This document shows positions 24,877 to 34,024 of a stretch of DNA of 64,000 nt, piece after piece; the stretch's first letter is position 1; the number at the start of each line of letters is the position of its first letter. Where the stretch lies: positions 124,001 to 188,000 of the forward strand of contig CAVPNH010000003.1 in NCBI GenBank assembly GCA_963706755.1, written 5' to 3'. The notes below the pieces were generated by a model, which saw nothing but the letters and a program-made list of their open reading frames with translations, searched no databases and had not been told where the DNA came from. Made by a program: the position numbers and the translations under genes. This stretch comes from RPQJ01 sp963706755 (GTDB lineage Bacteria; Pseudomonadota; Gammaproteobacteria; Steroidobacterales; Steroidobacteraceae).

Positions 24877-26466
24877 ATGACCCAGCCCTCATCCCGCGAC
24901 AGTGGCATCCTCGACCTCGCGCTACTCCTGCCCGAGGCGTATCCGCACCCGGTCGCGGCCCCGGTGCAACTCGTGGAAACCCACATTTCCCGCGTGTTCC
25001 TGACCGGAACCTTCGCCTACAAGCTCAAGAAGCCCGTTCGACTCGCCTTCCTGGACTATTCGACGCTCAAACGGCGCCGCGCCTTCTGCGAGGAGGAAGT
25101 CCGCCTCAACCGACGCCACGCGCCAGACCTGTATCTCGGGGTCTCGGCCATCGCCGGACCCGTGTCGGCGCCGCACGTGGACGGCGCGGGCGACGCGGTC
25201 GAGTACGCCGTGAAGATGCTGCAGTTCGACCGGCGGGACGAACTCGACCTGCTCATCGACGCCGGCCGCGTCGACGCAATGGCGCTCTCGGCGCTCGGTG
25301 CGCGCATCGCCGGGTTCCATGCCGCGGCCGAGTGCGTGGACCGCGCGAGTTCGTTCGGCCGGCCGGACATCGTGCACGGGATCACGCTGGCCAATTTCGA
25401 GGAACTTCGCCGCCTGCCCGAAGCCGCGGAGCGGGACCGCGCGCTCCGCGAGCTCGAGCAGTGGGTCGCCGGCGAACACGAGCGGACACGCGATCTCCTG
25501 CAGTCGCGCCGCGACGCCGGCCGGGTGCGTGAATGCCACGGCGACCTGCATTGCGGAAACGTCGTGCGCTGGGCCGGTCAGCTCACTGCGTTCGACGGCA
25601 TCGAATTCGATCCTGCCCTGCGCTACCTGGACGTGGCGAGCGACCTGGCGTTCCTCACGATGGACCTCTCGGTTCGCGGTCGCGACGACCTGCGCCACGC
25701 CACCTTGCAGGCGTGGGCGGAGACGCTCGGCGATTTCGAGGCGCTGCGGCTGCTGCCCTATTTCGAAACCTACCGCGCACTGGTGCGGGCAAAGGTCGCC
25801 GCGCTGCGTGCCCTGCAGCAGCCGAGCGGCGGCGCGGACCGCGCGAGGGACTGCGCAACCGCATTCCGCTACCTGGACTGGGCATCGGCGCGCACGCAGC
25901 GCCCCCCGCCGGGCCTGCTGCTGACCTGCGGATACTCGGGATCGGGCAAGACCTGGCTTGCGCGTGCGCTGTCGACGGAACTGCGCGCACTGCACCTGCG
26001 TTCAGACGTCGAGCGCAAGCGCCTCGCGGGCCTCGCCCCCCTCGAGGATTCGCGGTCGCCGCCGGACGGCGGCATCTACACGCCGGAGTACACGAGGCAA
26101 ACCTACGAGCGCCTGCGGGGTTGCGCGGCGGATGTCCTTGCGGGGGGCGAGAGCGTCGTCGTGGACGGCGCATTCCTCAGGCGCGGCGAACGCGAGCGCA
26201 TGCTCGCCCTCGCGGACCGGCTGGAGGTTCCAGCCGCGATCCTGCACTGCGTCGCGCCGATGAGCGTGCTGCGCGAGCGCGTGGCCGGCCGCTCGCGGGC
26301 GGGCACCGATCCTTCCGAGGCCGGCGTCGCGACCCTCGAACGCCAGCCGGGTTTCTGGGAGCCGTTCGGCGACGCCGAGCGAGCGCGGATGGTCACGGCG
26401 GACACGACTGCGCCCGACGCGGTCGTCGTGTGCCGCGACGCGCTGCGAGGACTCGGAATCCACTGA
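24877..26466 (+). CDS. Bifunctional aminoglycoside-phosphotransferase-like kinase / P-loop ATPase
   Basis: A 529-residue protein of the COG2187 plus COG0645 type. Residues 1-330 form an APH-like kinase (ETHISRVFLTGTFAYKLKKPV, catalytic CHGDLHCGNVV, metal site FDGIEFDPAL). Residues 345-529 form a P-loop kinase with Walker A CGYSGSGKTWLARALS and an ESVVVDGAFLRRGERERML segment like gluconate/shikimate-kinase folds. This architecture is common in oxygen-limitation regulons such as the actinobacterial Dos set; function is unknown. The ATG at 24877 gives a clean N-terminus, with about 200 bases of divergent region upstream. The one-domain paralogue is at 22244. Confidence 0.78.
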   Translation: MTQPSSRDSGILDLALLLPEAYPHPVAAPVQLVETHISRVFLTGTFAYKLKKPVRLAFLDYSTLKRRRAFCEEEVRLNRRHAPDLYLGVSAIAGPVSAPHVDGAGDAVEYAVKMLQFDRRDELDLLIDAGRVDAMALSALGARIAGFHAAAECVDRASSFGRPDIVHGITLANFEELRRLPEAAERDRALRELEQWVAGEHERTRDLLQSRRDAGRVRECHGDLHCGNVVRWAGQLTAFDGIEFDPALRYLDVASDLAFLTMDLSVRGRDDLRHATLQAWAETLGDFEALRLLPYFETYRALVRAKVAALRALQQPSGGADRARDCATAFRYLDWASARTQRPPPGLLLTCGYSGSGKTWLARALSTELRALHLRSDVERKRLAGLAPLEDSRSPPDGGIYTPEYTRQTYERLRGCAADVLAGGESVVVDGAFLRRGERERMLALADRLEVPAAILHCVAPMSVLRERVAGRSRAGTDPSEAGVATLERQPGFWEPFGDAERARMVTADTTAPDAVVVCRDALRGLGIH

Positions 26467-26503
26467 TTCCGACAGCTGGCCGCGCGTCACCGGGCGACTG
26501 GCG

Positions 26504-27424
26504 CTACGCCTGCGTCTGCGGCTTCTCGACCCACACGTTGCAGGGCAGCCGATCGAGCACCGACTCTGCCGTGCTGCCGACGAACCACCGCTCCAGCCGC
26601 CGGCGCGACACGGCGCCCATCAGCACGATCCCGGCGTCGATTTCGCGCGCCGCCGCGACGATTTCGCGCGCGGCGACGCCGACGCGGAAATACACGCGTT
26701 CCCTGGGCAGGTCGCGTCCCGCCATCAGTTGCCGGTAGGACTCGCGGGCGCGATCGATCCACTGCGCGTCCGGTGGCATGGCCGCCGAAGCGACGTAGGC
26801 ATCCCCGACGACGCCGATCGGCGACGGGATGACGCACACGTTCAGCGCATGAAGTTCGCCGCCGAGCGCCTGCGCCAGCATCGCGCCGCGCGCGAGCAAC
26901 TGGCGGTCCAGCGATGCAGGCTTGTCCTGCGCGTGATGTGGGTCCACGCAGGCCAGGATCGGGGCACCCGCCAGCCTGCCGGGATCCTTCACCAGCAGCA
27001 GAGGCACCGGGCAGTCGCGGATCAGGTGCCAGTCCGAGCCGGTGAACAACGTTCGTTCGATCCGGTTGTGATAGGTGCTGTGCTTCGCCACGAGGTCGGG
27101 GCGCGTCGCAGCGACGCGCGCGAGCACGATCTCGTGGAAGGGCGTGCCCCACAGCGCCTCGCTGAGCGCACTGACGCCTTCGGCCGCCGCGGCCTGCACG
27201 TAGCGTTCGAGCGCGGCACGATGGCCCGCCATCACGTCGTCGTGGAATTCCTGCAGCGTCGCCGTCATCGGGTCGAAGTACGCGGCGTGCAGGTCCTGGA
27301 ACTCGCCGACCAGGAGCTCCAGCCGGCTGCCAAAGCGCCTGGCGAGGACCATGGCCGCATCGAACGCGGGCTGCGCCTCGGCCGAGGGTTCCATCAGTAC
27401 CAGGATGTTCCGGAGCGAGTCCAT
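26504..27424 (-). CDS. Tandem universal stress protein
   Basis: Two UspA domains in one 306-residue chain. The first starts NILVLMEPSAEAQPAFDAAM; the second starts ILACVDPHHAQDKPASLDRQ and ends with GIVLMGAVSRRRLERWFVGS followed by TAE, the nucleotide-binding GxxG-x9-GS pattern of the family. The first domain's equivalent (ERTLFTGSDW) is looser, so only the second may bind ATP. Start at the ATG at 27424 because of the GGGAGG just upstream. It closes the stress cassette that begins near 21.4 kb. E. coli UspE has the same tandem organisation. Confidence 0.82.
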   Translation of the reverse strand: MDSLRNILVLMEPSAEAQPAFDAAMVLARRFGSRLELLVGEFQDLHAAYFDPMTATLQEFHDDVMAGHRAALERYVQAAAAEGVSALSEALWGTPFHEIVLARVAATRPDLVAKHSTYHNRIERTLFTGSDWHLIRDCPVPLLLVKDPGRLAGAPILACVDPHHAQDKPASLDRQLLARGAMLAQALGGELHALNVCVIPSPIGVVGDAYVASAAMPPDAQWIDRARESYRQLMAGRDLPRERVYFRVGVAAREIVAAAREIDAGIVLMGAVSRRRLERWFVGSTAESVLDRLPCNVWVEKPQTQA

Positions 27425-27631
27425 GCGCGCCTCCCGGGTATCGCGCGGAACGGTTCGAGTCCGCGGTGGCCGAAGCATACGGCGGCCGGCACTCTCGCAG
27501 GTCGCCAGCCCGGCGCGGGTTGTACCTAGCCCGGCAGACGCACGCGGGCCGGCGATGGGCGCAACTGCCCGCCAGACCGGCAGCCAGCCCGATTACGGTA
27601 AGCTTGCAGCTCCGGAAACGAGCCAATTTCC

Positions 27632-29035
27632 ATGAAACACACCCTTACGACGCTCTGCGCGGCACTGGCCTGCGCCGCCTTCTCGCCTGGCGCCCGCGCC
27701 GACGCGGCGCCGGCCTCCGTGCCGGGCTTCAAGTACGTGCGCACCGTAGGCACGATCTCCGAGTACACGCTCGAGTCGAACGGCCTCACCGTGCTGCTCA
27801 TGCCCGAGCATTCCGCGCCGGTGGTGACCTTCATGGTCACCTACCGCGTGGGCTCCCGCAACGAGGTGACCGGCACCACCGGCGCCACGCACCTGCTCGA
27901 GCACCTGATGTTCAAGGGCTCGCCCATGTACAACGACGCGAAGGGCAACAGCGTCAAGCAGTACCTGGAAACGGTCGGCGGCGTGTACAACGCCTCGACG
28001 TGGCTCGACCGCACCAACTACTTCGCCGAGGTCGAGCGAGGCGCGCTCGAGGGCTACGTGGCCATCGAGGCCGACCGCATGCGCAACCTCTGGCTGCACG
28101 AGTCGGATCGCCAGAGCGAAATGACCGTGGTCCGCAACGAGTACGAGCGCAACGAGAACGACCCGCAGTCGGCGCTGGACAAGGAGATCAGGGCGGCCGC
28201 GTTCGTCGCGCATCCCTACCACCACTCGACGATCGGCTGGCTGAGCGACATCGAGAACGTGCCGATCGAAAAGCTGCGCGCCTTCTACGACACCTTCTAC
28301 TGGCCCGACAACACTACCGTCTCGGTGATCGGCGACTTCGAGCCCGCGGCCGCCCTCGCGCTCGTGAAGAAGTACTACGGGGCATACCCGCGCTCGCCGC
28401 AGCCGATCCCGCAGCTCTACACGGTCGAGCCCGAGCAGCAGGGCGCGCGCCGGGTGACCGTGCAGCGCGCCGGTGAGATCGGCGTCGTCGGCATCGCCTG
28501 GAAGAGTCCCTCGGGCCGGGACGCGGATTACGCGGCGCTCGACGTGCTCGGCACGATCCTCGGCAGCGGCAAGACCAGCCGCTTTTACCGGGCGCTGACC
28601 GACAAGAACCTCGCGCTCAACGTGGACGCTGGCGCGGGCTTCTACCACGATCCCTCGCTCTTCCAGGTCTACGCCTTCGTCGCGCCCGGAGTGGAGCAGG
28701 CCGAGGTCGAGCGCGTGCTGCTCGAGGAGGTGGATCGCGTGAAGAAGGACGGCGTGACGGACCAGGAAGTCGCGACCGCGCTGGCCAAGTACGAGGCCTC
28801 CACCGCGTACGGCCGCGACGGTTCCTTCGCAATCGCCTCGAACCTGAACGAGACCATCGCCGCGGGGGACTGGACGCTCTACTACACGCTCGACGAGGCG
28901 ACGCGGAAAGTGACCGCGGCGGACGTGAAGCGCGTCGCCAACGCCCACCTCGACACGAGCCGCAGCACGACCGGCTGGTTCATCCCCCTACCGCCGACGG
29001 CGCCCGACGCACAGTCCGGCCCCTCGGCCCCGTAG
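27632..29035 (+). CDS. M16-family zinc peptidase, catalytic subunit
   Basis: Secreted pitrilysin-type protease of 467 residues. A signal peptide of about 23 residues (ends PGARA) precedes the M16 domain, which holds the inverted zinc motif HLLEH (H87, E90, H91) in TGATHLLEHLMFKG and the downstream glutamate in VAIEADRMRNL. The C-terminal half is the second, inactive M16 domain. It is followed after 13 bases by a non-catalytic M16 gene, the usual two-subunit arrangement of periplasmic M16 peptidases. Probable role: degradation of small peptides in the periplasm. Confidence 0.9.
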   Translation: MKHTLTTLCAALACAAFSPGARADAAPASVPGFKYVRTVGTISEYTLESNGLTVLLMPEHSAPVVTFMVTYRVGSRNEVTGTTGATHLLEHLMFKGSPMYNDAKGNSVKQYLETVGGVYNASTWLDRTNYFAEVERGALEGYVAIEADRMRNLWLHESDRQSEMTVVRNEYERNENDPQSALDKEIRAAAFVAHPYHHSTIGWLSDIENVPIEKLRAFYDTFYWPDNTTVSVIGDFEPAAALALVKKYYGAYPRSPQPIPQLYTVEPEQQGARRVTVQRAGEIGVVGIAWKSPSGRDADYAALDVLGTILGSGKTSRFYRALTDKNLALNVDAGAGFYHDPSLFQVYAFVAPGVEQAEVERVLLEEVDRVKKDGVTDQEVATALAKYEASTAYGRDGSFAIASNLNETIAAGDWTLYYTLDEATRKVTAADVKRVANAHLDTSRSTTGWFIPLPPTAPDAQSGPSAP

Positions 29036-29048
29036 AGGCCCGAAACCC

Positions 29049-30392
29049 ATGAGACTCCAACAGATGAAGCAGCTCCCGTTTCTCGCCGCGCTCGCGCTCG
29101 GCCTGCTCGCCGGCGCCGGCGCCCGGGCCGGTGTCGCGACCGACGCCGTGCGTGCCGACATCGGCGGCATGGACGTGATCATCGTCAGGACCGACGTGCA
29201 GAACGTCGTCACAGTCACAGGCTCGATGCGGGCCGGCGATGACCGCAGCCCGGCGGACAACGTCGCGCTCGCCACGATCACCGGCGCCATGCTCGACAAG
29301 GGCACGACGAAGCAGGACAAGTTCGCGATCGCCCAGCAACTCGGCAATGTCGGCGCCTCGCTGTCGTTCTCGGTGGGTGCGAGCACTCTGCAGCTGGGTG
29401 GCAAGTGCCTGCGCAAGGACTTCGCGCTGCTCGCCAACCTGCTCGCCGAGCAGCTGCGCGAGCCCGGGTTCCCCGAGGCGGAGCTTGTCAAGCTCAAGAA
29501 GCAGCTCGACGGCGCCATGCGCGCTCAGCTCGAGGACACGGACTTCCGTGCCGAGGACGCCTTCACGCGCGCCGTGTTCCCGGCGGGTCACCCGAACTGG
29601 CAGCCCACGCCCGAGCAGTTCATGGCCGCCGTCGGCAAGACGAACGTCGAGGAAATCCGCAAGTTCCACTCGCAGTACTACGGCCCGACGGGCATGCGCA
29701 TCGTGATCGTGGGCGACGTGGATCCCGCGGCCGTGCAGGCCGAACTGCGCAAGGCGTTCGCGGGTTGGACAGGCGGGTCCCTGCCACCGGCGGCTCCGGT
29801 TGCGCCCGAGCTCGCGGGCACGACGAAGGAAACCGTCTTCATGCCCGACAAGACGAGCGTGAGCGTGATCATGGGCCAGCCCACGCAGCTCAGGTACAGC
29901 GACGCCGACGCGCTCGCGCTGCGAGTCGCGACGCGCATTTTCGGCAGCGGCTTCACCGGCCGCCTGATGAGCAGCGTGCGCGACAAGGAAGGGCTCACCT
30001 ACGGCATCGGCGCTTATGTCGGTAACGACATATTCTCGGACGGCGACTGGCGCATCGAAGCGACCTTCGCGCCTGCCTTGCTCGACAAGGGCCTGGCCTC
30101 GACGAAGCGCCAGCTCGTGCTGTGGCGCGACCAGGGCGTGACGGCCGGCGAACTGGCGCGCGCGAAGAGTCGCACTGCGGGATCCTACAAGGTCGGCCTC
30201 GCCACCACGTCTGGGCTCGCCGGCACCATTCTCACCATGCTCAACTCGGGCATGCCGCTCGAGTTCGTGGACGAGTACCCGCAGCGCATCGCGGCCCTGA
30301 CGCTCGAGCAGGTGAACAACGCGATCAGGAAGCACATCGATCCCGAGCGGATGGTGCTGGTCGAGGCCGGAACGCTGCCGGGCTACGACTGA
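29049..30392 (+). CDS. M16-family peptidase, non-catalytic subunit
   Basis: A 447-residue partner of the preceding peptidase. It has a signal peptide (ends GAGARA) and the M16 fold, but the zinc motif is absent: the equivalent region reads ITGAMLDKGTTKQDKFAIAQ, with no HxxEH. The C-terminal half keeps FGSGFTGRLMSSVRDKEGLTYGIGA, the substrate-binding R/Y segment that completes the active site of the other subunit in heterodimeric M16 enzymes. The gene's last 10 bases overlap the end of the convergent LpxD-like gene. Confidence 0.88.
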   Translation: MRLQQMKQLPFLAALALGLLAGAGARAGVATDAVRADIGGMDVIIVRTDVQNVVTVTGSMRAGDDRSPADNVALATITGAMLDKGTTKQDKFAIAQQLGNVGASLSFSVGASTLQLGGKCLRKDFALLANLLAEQLREPGFPEAELVKLKKQLDGAMRAQLEDTDFRAEDAFTRAVFPAGHPNWQPTPEQFMAAVGKTNVEEIRKFHSQYYGPTGMRIVIVGDVDPAAVQAELRKAFAGWTGGSLPPAAPVAPELAGTTKETVFMPDKTSVSVIMGQPTQLRYSDADALALRVATRIFGSGFTGRLMSSVRDKEGLTYGIGAYVGNDIFSDGDWRIEATFAPALLDKGLASTKRQLVLWRDQGVTAGELARAKSRTAGSYKVGLATTSGLAGTILTMLNSGMPLEFVDEYPQRIAALTLEQVNNAIRKHIDPERMVLVEAGTLPGYD

Positions 30393-31444
30393 TCGGGCAG
30401 CTGCAGGTGCCTCAGGACCCGGTTGAGGCTCTTGCGCATCCCGCTCAGCTGCCCGAGCGCGGCCAGCGTGCGCATCGCCTCCTTGAGCGGTTGCAGCGGG
30501 TAGCCGCCGTAATGACCCGCCTCAGTCACGTCGCTCGTCACGGACGAGCGACCAGCCAGCACCACGTCGTCGGCCAGCGTCAGGTGCGCGGATACCACGG
30601 AATTGCCGCCGGTCATGAACCGTCGCCCGATCTTGGTCGACCCCGCCATCATGAAGCCGGCCGTGTAGAAGCCGTCCTCGCCGAGGTCGCAGTTGTGGGC
30701 GATGTGGCAGATGTTGTCGAGCTTGGTGCCGGAGCGGATGTAGGTCGAAGACAGCTTCGCGCGGTCGATCGCGCAATTGCTGCCGATCTCCACTTCGTCG
30801 CCGATGCTCACGTTGCCGAGGTGCGGGATCTTGCGGGGACGCCGGCTTGCGCCCACGGCATATCCGAACCCGTCGCTGCCGATGCTGGTGTGCGGGTGCA
30901 CTTCGCAGTCGCGCCCCATCTCGCAGCCTGCGCCGACGAAGACGTGCGGATGCAGGATCGTGCCCGCGCCGATGCGCGCGCCGTTCTCCACGACGACGTG
31001 GGCGCCGATGCAGCACCCATCGCCGATCGAGGCCCCTGAGCCGATGACGCAGTAAGGGCCCAGCAGCACGCCCGCGCCGAGCGTCGCAGTCGGGTGCACG
31101 ACGGCCGTGGGATGGCGCTCGCCCCATTGCGCAAAGCGCTCGCGCTTCTGGTCCAGGTGCGTGAGCAGCACCGCCATGCCCATAGGCACGGACGACACGG
31201 AAAAACAGCAGCCGAACGCAGCGTCGTTCGATTCGATCCCGGCAGCGATGTCGCGCTGGACGACGAGAATCGCGGCGCCGCGCTGTCTTGCGGTCTCGAG
31301 CTGCGCGAGGTCGGTCACGAACACCAGGCTGCCGGGAGCGGCATCCTCGGGGCTGCGACAGTCGATGGCCGTGGCATCGAGATCGCCCCACAGGTAGGTG
31401 CAGACGTCGGCGTGCCGGGCCTGGACGGTGCTGGCGTTGAGCAT
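30383..31444 (-). CDS. LpxD-like hexapeptide acyltransferase
   Basis: Left-handed beta-helix acyltransferase of 353 residues. After an N-terminal domain resembling the UDP-binding part of LpxD, hexapeptide repeats run from about residue 100 to 280 (ATLGAGVLLGPYCVIGSGAS and similar steps). The catalytic histidine candidate lies in DNICHIAHNCDLGEDGF, the place of H239 in LpxD. It is not in a bam-fabZ-lpxA cluster, so it may be a paralogue acting on another sugar or a stand-alone LpxD. The ATG at 31444 has AGAGG upstream and is preferred over 31456. Confidence 0.75.
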   Translation of the reverse strand: MLNASTVQARHADVCTYLWGDLDATAIDCRSPEDAAPGSLVFVTDLAQLETARQRGAAILVVQRDIAAGIESNDAAFGCCFSVSSVPMGMAVLLTHLDQKRERFAQWGERHPTAVVHPTATLGAGVLLGPYCVIGSGASIGDGCCIGAHVVVENGARIGAGTILHPHVFVGAGCEMGRDCEVHPHTSIGSDGFGYAVGASRRPRKIPHLGNVSIGDEVEIGSNCAIDRAKLSSTYIRSGTKLDNICHIAHNCDLGEDGFYTAGFMMAGSTKIGRRFMTGGNSVVSAHLTLADDVVLAGRSSVTSDVTEAGHYGGYPLQPLKEAMRTLAALGQLSGMRKSLNRVLRHLQLPDQS

Positions 31445-31502
31445 GGGACCTCTCATGCGTGTCAGAGGCTGCCGCGCAGCCCGGGGAAATTGTGCGCTGG
31501 CT

Positions 31503-32558
31503 TCAGGCGGCCGATCCGGCGAGCGCGACGCGCGACGTGACCTGGCCGCCGAAGTCGAGCCAGGCGTGCTCAGTGAAGTCGTAGAGCTTGCAGCGCCTCA
31601 CGATGTCCATGTACGTCCGCCAGCCCAGGCGGTATTCACACAGTTGCGGAAACCGCTCCTGCAGCGCCTTCTGGGCCGCGCGCAGGCTGAACATCGGGAT
31701 TCCCGGGTTCAGGTGGTGCGCGTTGTGCTCCATGATGTTGTGCATCAGGCGGTCGATGCCCAGCGGAAAGCGAACACACACGGTGGACGTGAGGTAGGCT
31801 CGGTTGCGCTGCCATTCCTGCCGGTTCCGAAACCACGCGATCGTCGGGTTCGTATGGTGCAGGAAGACCACGAAGCCGATGGTTCCGTTCCACAGCAGGA
31901 ACGGCACGATGACGGCCAGCGTGACGAGCAGAGCGAATGACTGTCCGGTCGCGCGAGCGACCAGCGCGACTGCGCCCAGCCACAGCACGGCGCCTGCCGT
32001 GACCAGCAGGCTGTCGAGCTTGTACTGGCGACGGCTCGAGCCGATCTCCTTGCGGCTGGCGAAGTAGAGTTTCTTCCACCACATCTCGAGCAGGTAGTAC
32101 GCGCCCCAGCCCAGGCCACTGCGATAGAGGCGCTCGAGGACCTGTCGATGGCGCGGAGACGCATCGAACTCCGCCTTCGACAGGGGTGCCCAGACCTGGT
32201 CGCGACCCTTGAGGTTGTTGAACCCGTGGTGGGCCGTGTTGTGGCCGACTTCCCACAGGCTGAATGCGGTCATGGACGGCAGGAAGGCAATGCGTCCGCA
32301 AATGGCATTGAGCGTCTTGTTGCGGAAGAAGCTGCCATGACAGGCGTCGTGACCGATCATGAACAGCCTGACGATGCCGGCCGTGACGAGGAGCGTGCCG
32401 ATCAGCTTGAGCGCCAGGCTGGTGGCAAGCAGGGTGAGCGCGGAACCGGCGCAGAACAGCGCCAGGTCGAGACCGAGAACCGCAAAGGGTCGCAATACCG
32501 ATGGCGACCCTTCGTAGGCTCTCAGAAGGGTCTTGCGGTTCCAGTTGGCAGCTTGCAT
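31503..32558 (-). CDS. Membrane fatty acid desaturase
   Basis: Integral-membrane di-iron desaturase of 351 residues. The three histidine boxes are present: HDACHGSFF, HNTAHHGFNN and HNAHHLNPG, plus a HH in VVFLHHTNP. Hydrophobic stretches near residues 30-75 and 185-230 would form the two membrane hairpins. It is likely to introduce a double bond into acyl lipid chains (DesA/FADS type), although hydroxylases or ketolases share the boxes. The ATG at 32558 (MQAANWNRKT) is preferred over 32603. It diverges from the beta-helix gene across a 197-base region. Confidence 0.83.
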   Translation of the reverse strand: MQAANWNRKTLLRAYEGSPSVLRPFAVLGLDLALFCAGSALTLLATSLALKLIGTLLVTAGIVRLFMIGHDACHGSFFRNKTLNAICGRIAFLPSMTAFSLWEVGHNTAHHGFNNLKGRDQVWAPLSKAEFDASPRHRQVLERLYRSGLGWGAYYLLEMWWKKLYFASRKEIGSSRRQYKLDSLLVTAGAVLWLGAVALVARATGQSFALLVTLAVIVPFLLWNGTIGFVVFLHHTNPTIAWFRNRQEWQRNRAYLTSTVCVRFPLGIDRLMHNIMEHNAHHLNPGIPMFSLRAAQKALQERFPQLCEYRLGWRTYMDIVRRCKLYDFTEHAWLDFGGQVTSRVALAGSAA

Positions 32559-32655
32559 GCGGCGGCTCACCCCGTCGGATAAGAATGAGGCCCCGCCTAT
32601 CACGCAGGGTATGGCGCCGTAGCGCCGAACAATTGTACTCCGATGTGGGCTGCCG

Positions 32656-32673
32656 CAGCAGGAATACCTGCTG
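32656..32673. promoter_or_regulatory. Inverted repeat in divergent region
   Basis: CAGCAGG-AATA-CCTGCTG, a perfect 7-bp inverted repeat with a 4-base centre, lies 98 bases upstream of the desaturase start and 83 bases upstream of the beta-helix start. It could be an operator or a small hairpin. No promoter pair could be assigned confidently. Confidence 0.3.
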
Positions 32674-32755
32674 TGAGGCCTGCCCGGTGCCCTCGACGTG
32701 CGCCTTTCGAGCAGCCCGGCCGTATGCCGCGGCGAAGCGTCAGGGGAGAAGATTC

Positions 32756-34024
32756 ATGAAGTTGGCCCAAGTGAGCGGCTGTACAGCTGTGGTTCTGGGT
32801 TTGGCTCTTGCGAGCACACCCTTGGCGGCTACGGCCAAGACGATCACGGTCAGACCTGGAGATTCGATTCAGGCCGCGGTCGACGCAGCCAAGTCCGGTG
32901 ACACGGTCAAGGTTCTGTCCGGCGTCTACCACGAGCCGTACATGGGTTTTTCGTCGGCCGCCGTGCGAATCACCAAGCCCCTCAAGCTGACTGCCAGTGG
33001 GCGGGTCCGCATTCTGCCGTCCCCAGGCCAGACGGACGGCATCCTGGTCGAGCCCGCAAACCCAGGTGACCCGGACATCGACGGTATCGAGATCAAGGGC
33101 TTCACCGTGGAGGGCTTTTCGAACAACGGCATCTGGCTGGCCCACGTGAACCACTTCAACATCGAGAACAACGTCTCGATCAACAACCTGGAGAACGGAA
33201 TCTGGCCGACCCTTTCCGCGAACGGGCAGGTGAAAAAGAACGTCGCCTACGGCTCGACGGACAGCGCGTTGTGGATCGAGGCTTCCCAGAACGTCCGTGT
33301 CATCAACAACGATCTCCATCACAGCCCGACGGGCCTCGAGGTGACGATCTCAAAGAATGTCACCATGGAGAACAACAACATCCACGACAACACGGTTGGA
33401 ATCGGCCTCTACCATCCCGCGGCGGCGGGGTTGCCGCGAGCACGAGTGGCCGGCCGGGCCCTACGGCGACTGGCACGTCGCCAACAACTACGTGCACGAC
33501 AACAATGTGTCGATTCCCATGCTGGGAGGCGAGGTTGCGCTGCTGCCGCCCGGTCTCGGCATGTTGCTGCTGGGAGTCGACGACGTCGACGTGCAGCGAG
33601 AACCGGATCGAGAAGAACGATCTCTTCGGTATTGCCATGATCGACTGGTGCGTTGCGCTGGGGGATCCAGGCTGTTTTAACATGTGAGGCGGCTCCGCCG
33701 GGAGTTCGAGACACGGCACTGGACGACAACGGGTCGATCGAGAACAAGTTCGCCGGCAACCACACGGTCACGAACCCAACCGTGCCATTCCCGGGGCGGA
33801 CATCCTGTACGTGGACGCGAGTTACTTCTCCGGGTCCCTGGCCCGACGGGAACGCATAATTGCCAGAGCGACAACAAGCTCATCAAGACTCCCGACTCCT
33901 CGACCCCGGCCCCCTGATCATCGCGCTGCCCGAGACTGGTCTCCCCGCGTGCGCCGATGACGATGACGGTCACGACGATCAGGGACACAACGAGCAGGGG
34001 CACAACGATCGCCGCCGCCATTAG
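32756..34024 (+). CDS. Secreted right-handed beta-helix protein with Asp/His-rich tail (frameshifted)
   Basis: Exported protein of about 420 residues. A signal peptide (ends PLAATA) is followed by a parallel beta-helix: TITVRPGDSIQAAVDAAKSG, then NNGIWLAHVNHFNIENNVSI, NVRVINNDLHHSPTGLEV and further NN-rich rungs, as in NosD and pectate-lyase-like proteins. After residue 220 the reading frame breaks several times (near 33420-33450, 33585-33605, 33670, 33800-33860 and 33900), but the pieces continue the helix and end in ADDDDGHDDQGHNEQGHNDR, a hydrophilic metal-binding-like tail with a stop at 34024. A GGGGAG site precedes the ATG. Ligand unknown; polysaccharide binding is possible. Confidence 0.7.
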
